Shown here: positions 62,931 to 64,000 of the stretch, in pieces | How positions within the stretch are numbered: position 1 is the first letter of the stretch | Layout: each line of letters starts with the position of its first letter | Assembly: GCF_901709675.1 (NCBI RefSeq) | Contig: NC_051088.1 | Span: forward strand, 1,490,001-1,554,000 | DNA from: Syngnathus acus | Lineage: Eukaryota > Chordata > Actinopteri > Syngnathiformes > Syngnathidae | DNA length: 64,000 nucleotides | Direction of reading: 5' to 3' | Notes under the pieces: generated by a model | What the model saw: only the letters and a program-made list of their open reading frames with translations | What the model was told of the DNA's origin: nothing | Databases searched by the model: none | Made by a program: the position numbers and the translations under genes

Positions 62931-62962
62931 TTTTCTAAAATGGCTGGCAACCACTGTACAAG

Positions 62963-64000
62963 TACCGTAATTTTCGGACTATAAGTCGCACCGGAGTATA
63001 AGTCGCACCAGCCATAAAATGCCCAAAAATGTGAAAAAAAAACATATATAAGTCGCTCCGGAGTATAAATCGCATTTGGGGGGGCAATTTATTCGACAAA
63101 ATCCAACACCAAGAACAGTCATGAACGAGCAACAACAGGCTAAACGATAGGTATGCTAACGTGACATAAACACAAACGAAGAGCTGAGAACGGGCCTGAC
63201 GTAACATTCAGTTATTTAAAAAAAACTATTACATAAATAACACGTTTATAAAACCACCTGTGTCACTCCAATTCATTAAATCCATCGATCGTCCTTTGTC
63301 AACAATGCCGTGTGCCGCGCCGTAGTTCAAATTATTCCACAGGCCCATACAACGATATATAAACTATATTTTAAATAACTATCACATAAACAACAATATT
63401 ATCAAACCATTTGTGTCACTCCAAATCATTAAATCCATCGATCAAATTTCTCGTCTTTTATCATCTCCTTTGTCAACAATGCCGTGTGCCGCGCCGCAGT
63501 TCGAATTATTCCACAGGCCCATACAACGATATATAAACTATATTTTAAATAACTATCACATAAACAACAATATTATTAAACCATTTGTGTCACTCCAAAT
63601 CATTAAATCCATCGATCAAATTTCTCGTCTTTTATCGATCGTCCTTTGTCAATGCCGTGTGCCGCGCCGAAGTTCAAATTATTCCACAGGCCCATACAAC
63701 GATATATAAACTATATTTTAAATAACTATCACATAAACAACAATATTATCAAACCATTTGTGTCACTCCAAATCATTAAATCCATCGATCAAATTTCTCG
63801 TCCTTTATGTCAACAACGCCGCGCGTGAGCAGCTGACGTCAGCCTCGTGAGTCAGTTGCGACTCCTTTTATTCCACAGATGTAGTATATAAATATATTGT
63901 AGCGTTAACAAAGTACAAGGGAAGACGTGGGTTTGGTAAACGGCCCTTTATTTAACAAAACAAGAGTTCAACGAGCCAACAACTATGAACTGTAACGATA
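62963..64000. mobile_element. MITE family B, runs off the right edge
   Basis: Starts TACCGTAATTTTCGGACTAT followed by several GTATAAGTCGC motifs, in inverse order to the copy at 56,448. It ends beyond the window; the last bases (CGTGGGTTTGGTAAACGGC) match, in reverse, 57,150-57,180 of that copy. Confidence 0.88.
63261..63790. repeat. Tandem array in MITE B, units of 153-174 bp
   Basis: TGTCACTCCAA.TCATTAAAT starts at 63,261, 63,414, 63,588 and 63,761. Each unit contains CCACAGGCCCATACAACGAT and AACTATCACATAAACAACAA. The same block is present in two or three copies in the MITE at 18,373, so the MITE family amplifies an internal satellite. Confidence 0.9.

Larger units (their letters stand above)
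56306..62945 (+). mobile_element. Ty3/gypsy-type LTR retroelement internal region, decayed
   Basis: In plus orientation and normal gene order it shows gag zinc-knuckle, protease, reverse transcriptase, RNase H and integrase remnants. It is interrupted by a family B MITE (56,448-57,771), a hAT (58,093-59,749) and another hAT (61,152-62,055). No LTRs were found in the window. A large deletion joins protease to the start of the reverse transcriptase region. Every part has frameshifts, so the element is dead. Confidence 0.88.

Overview
This window is teleost-type vertebrate nuclear DNA (a bony fish, probably a percomorph). It is not prokaryotic: there are GT..AG introns, tRNA-derived SINEs, L2, Rex1 and Rex3 LINEs, and hAT, Tc1 and pogo DNA transposons. 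The only host gene I can support is laminin subunit alpha-5 (lama5), on the minus strand. Twelve exons cover the end of the coiled-coil (domain II/I) and the start of the LG1 domain. All exon phases agree. The twelve exons hold only 1,790 coding bases spread over 50.6 kb, so about 96% of this part of the gene is intron, and the introns are packed with nested mobile elements. The gene's 5' part lies beyond the right edge and the rest of its LG domains beyond the left edge.

Layout, left to right. 1-1,400: two tandem-repeat fields, one with a nested higher-order structure (16-bp monomers in 126-bp blocks). 1,745-4,394: three LG1 exons, interrupted by a SINE-carrying MITE and a hAT MITE. 5,486-12,238: a hAT element with a perfect 8-bp target duplication, filled with a LINE that itself contains a hAT MITE containing a SINE. 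12,625-12,767: one exon. 12.9-30.4 kb: an 18-kb intron with MITEs, a Rex1 fragment, hAT elements, an intact 1,001-codon LINE inserted in a Tc1 relic, a near-complete pogo-like transposon and a 170-bp tandem repeat. 30.4-33.7 kb: two exons separated by a MITE region with a 484-bp tandem duplication. 33.9-50.0 kb: a 16-kb intron holding a CR1/L2-group LINE split by three insertions, followed by a minus-strand L2. 50.0-52.3 kb: six closely spaced exons. 52.7-64 kb: a Rex3 LINE split by a MITE, then a decayed Ty3/gypsy element broken by a MITE and two hAT elements, and a MITE running off the edge.

The most unusual object is at 35,307-37,404. It is a pogo-like DNA transposon with terminal inverted repeats and TA target duplication that carries an intronless fragment of a host gene: the C-terminal GOLD domain and stop codon of FYCO1, an autophagosome-transport adaptor. 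This is gene capture (transduplication) by a cut-and-paste element. A related, nearly complete element with its own transposase lies 9 kb away at 23,982-26,583 and defines the capture junctions. Reading-frame continuity across insertions lets many events be ordered in time.
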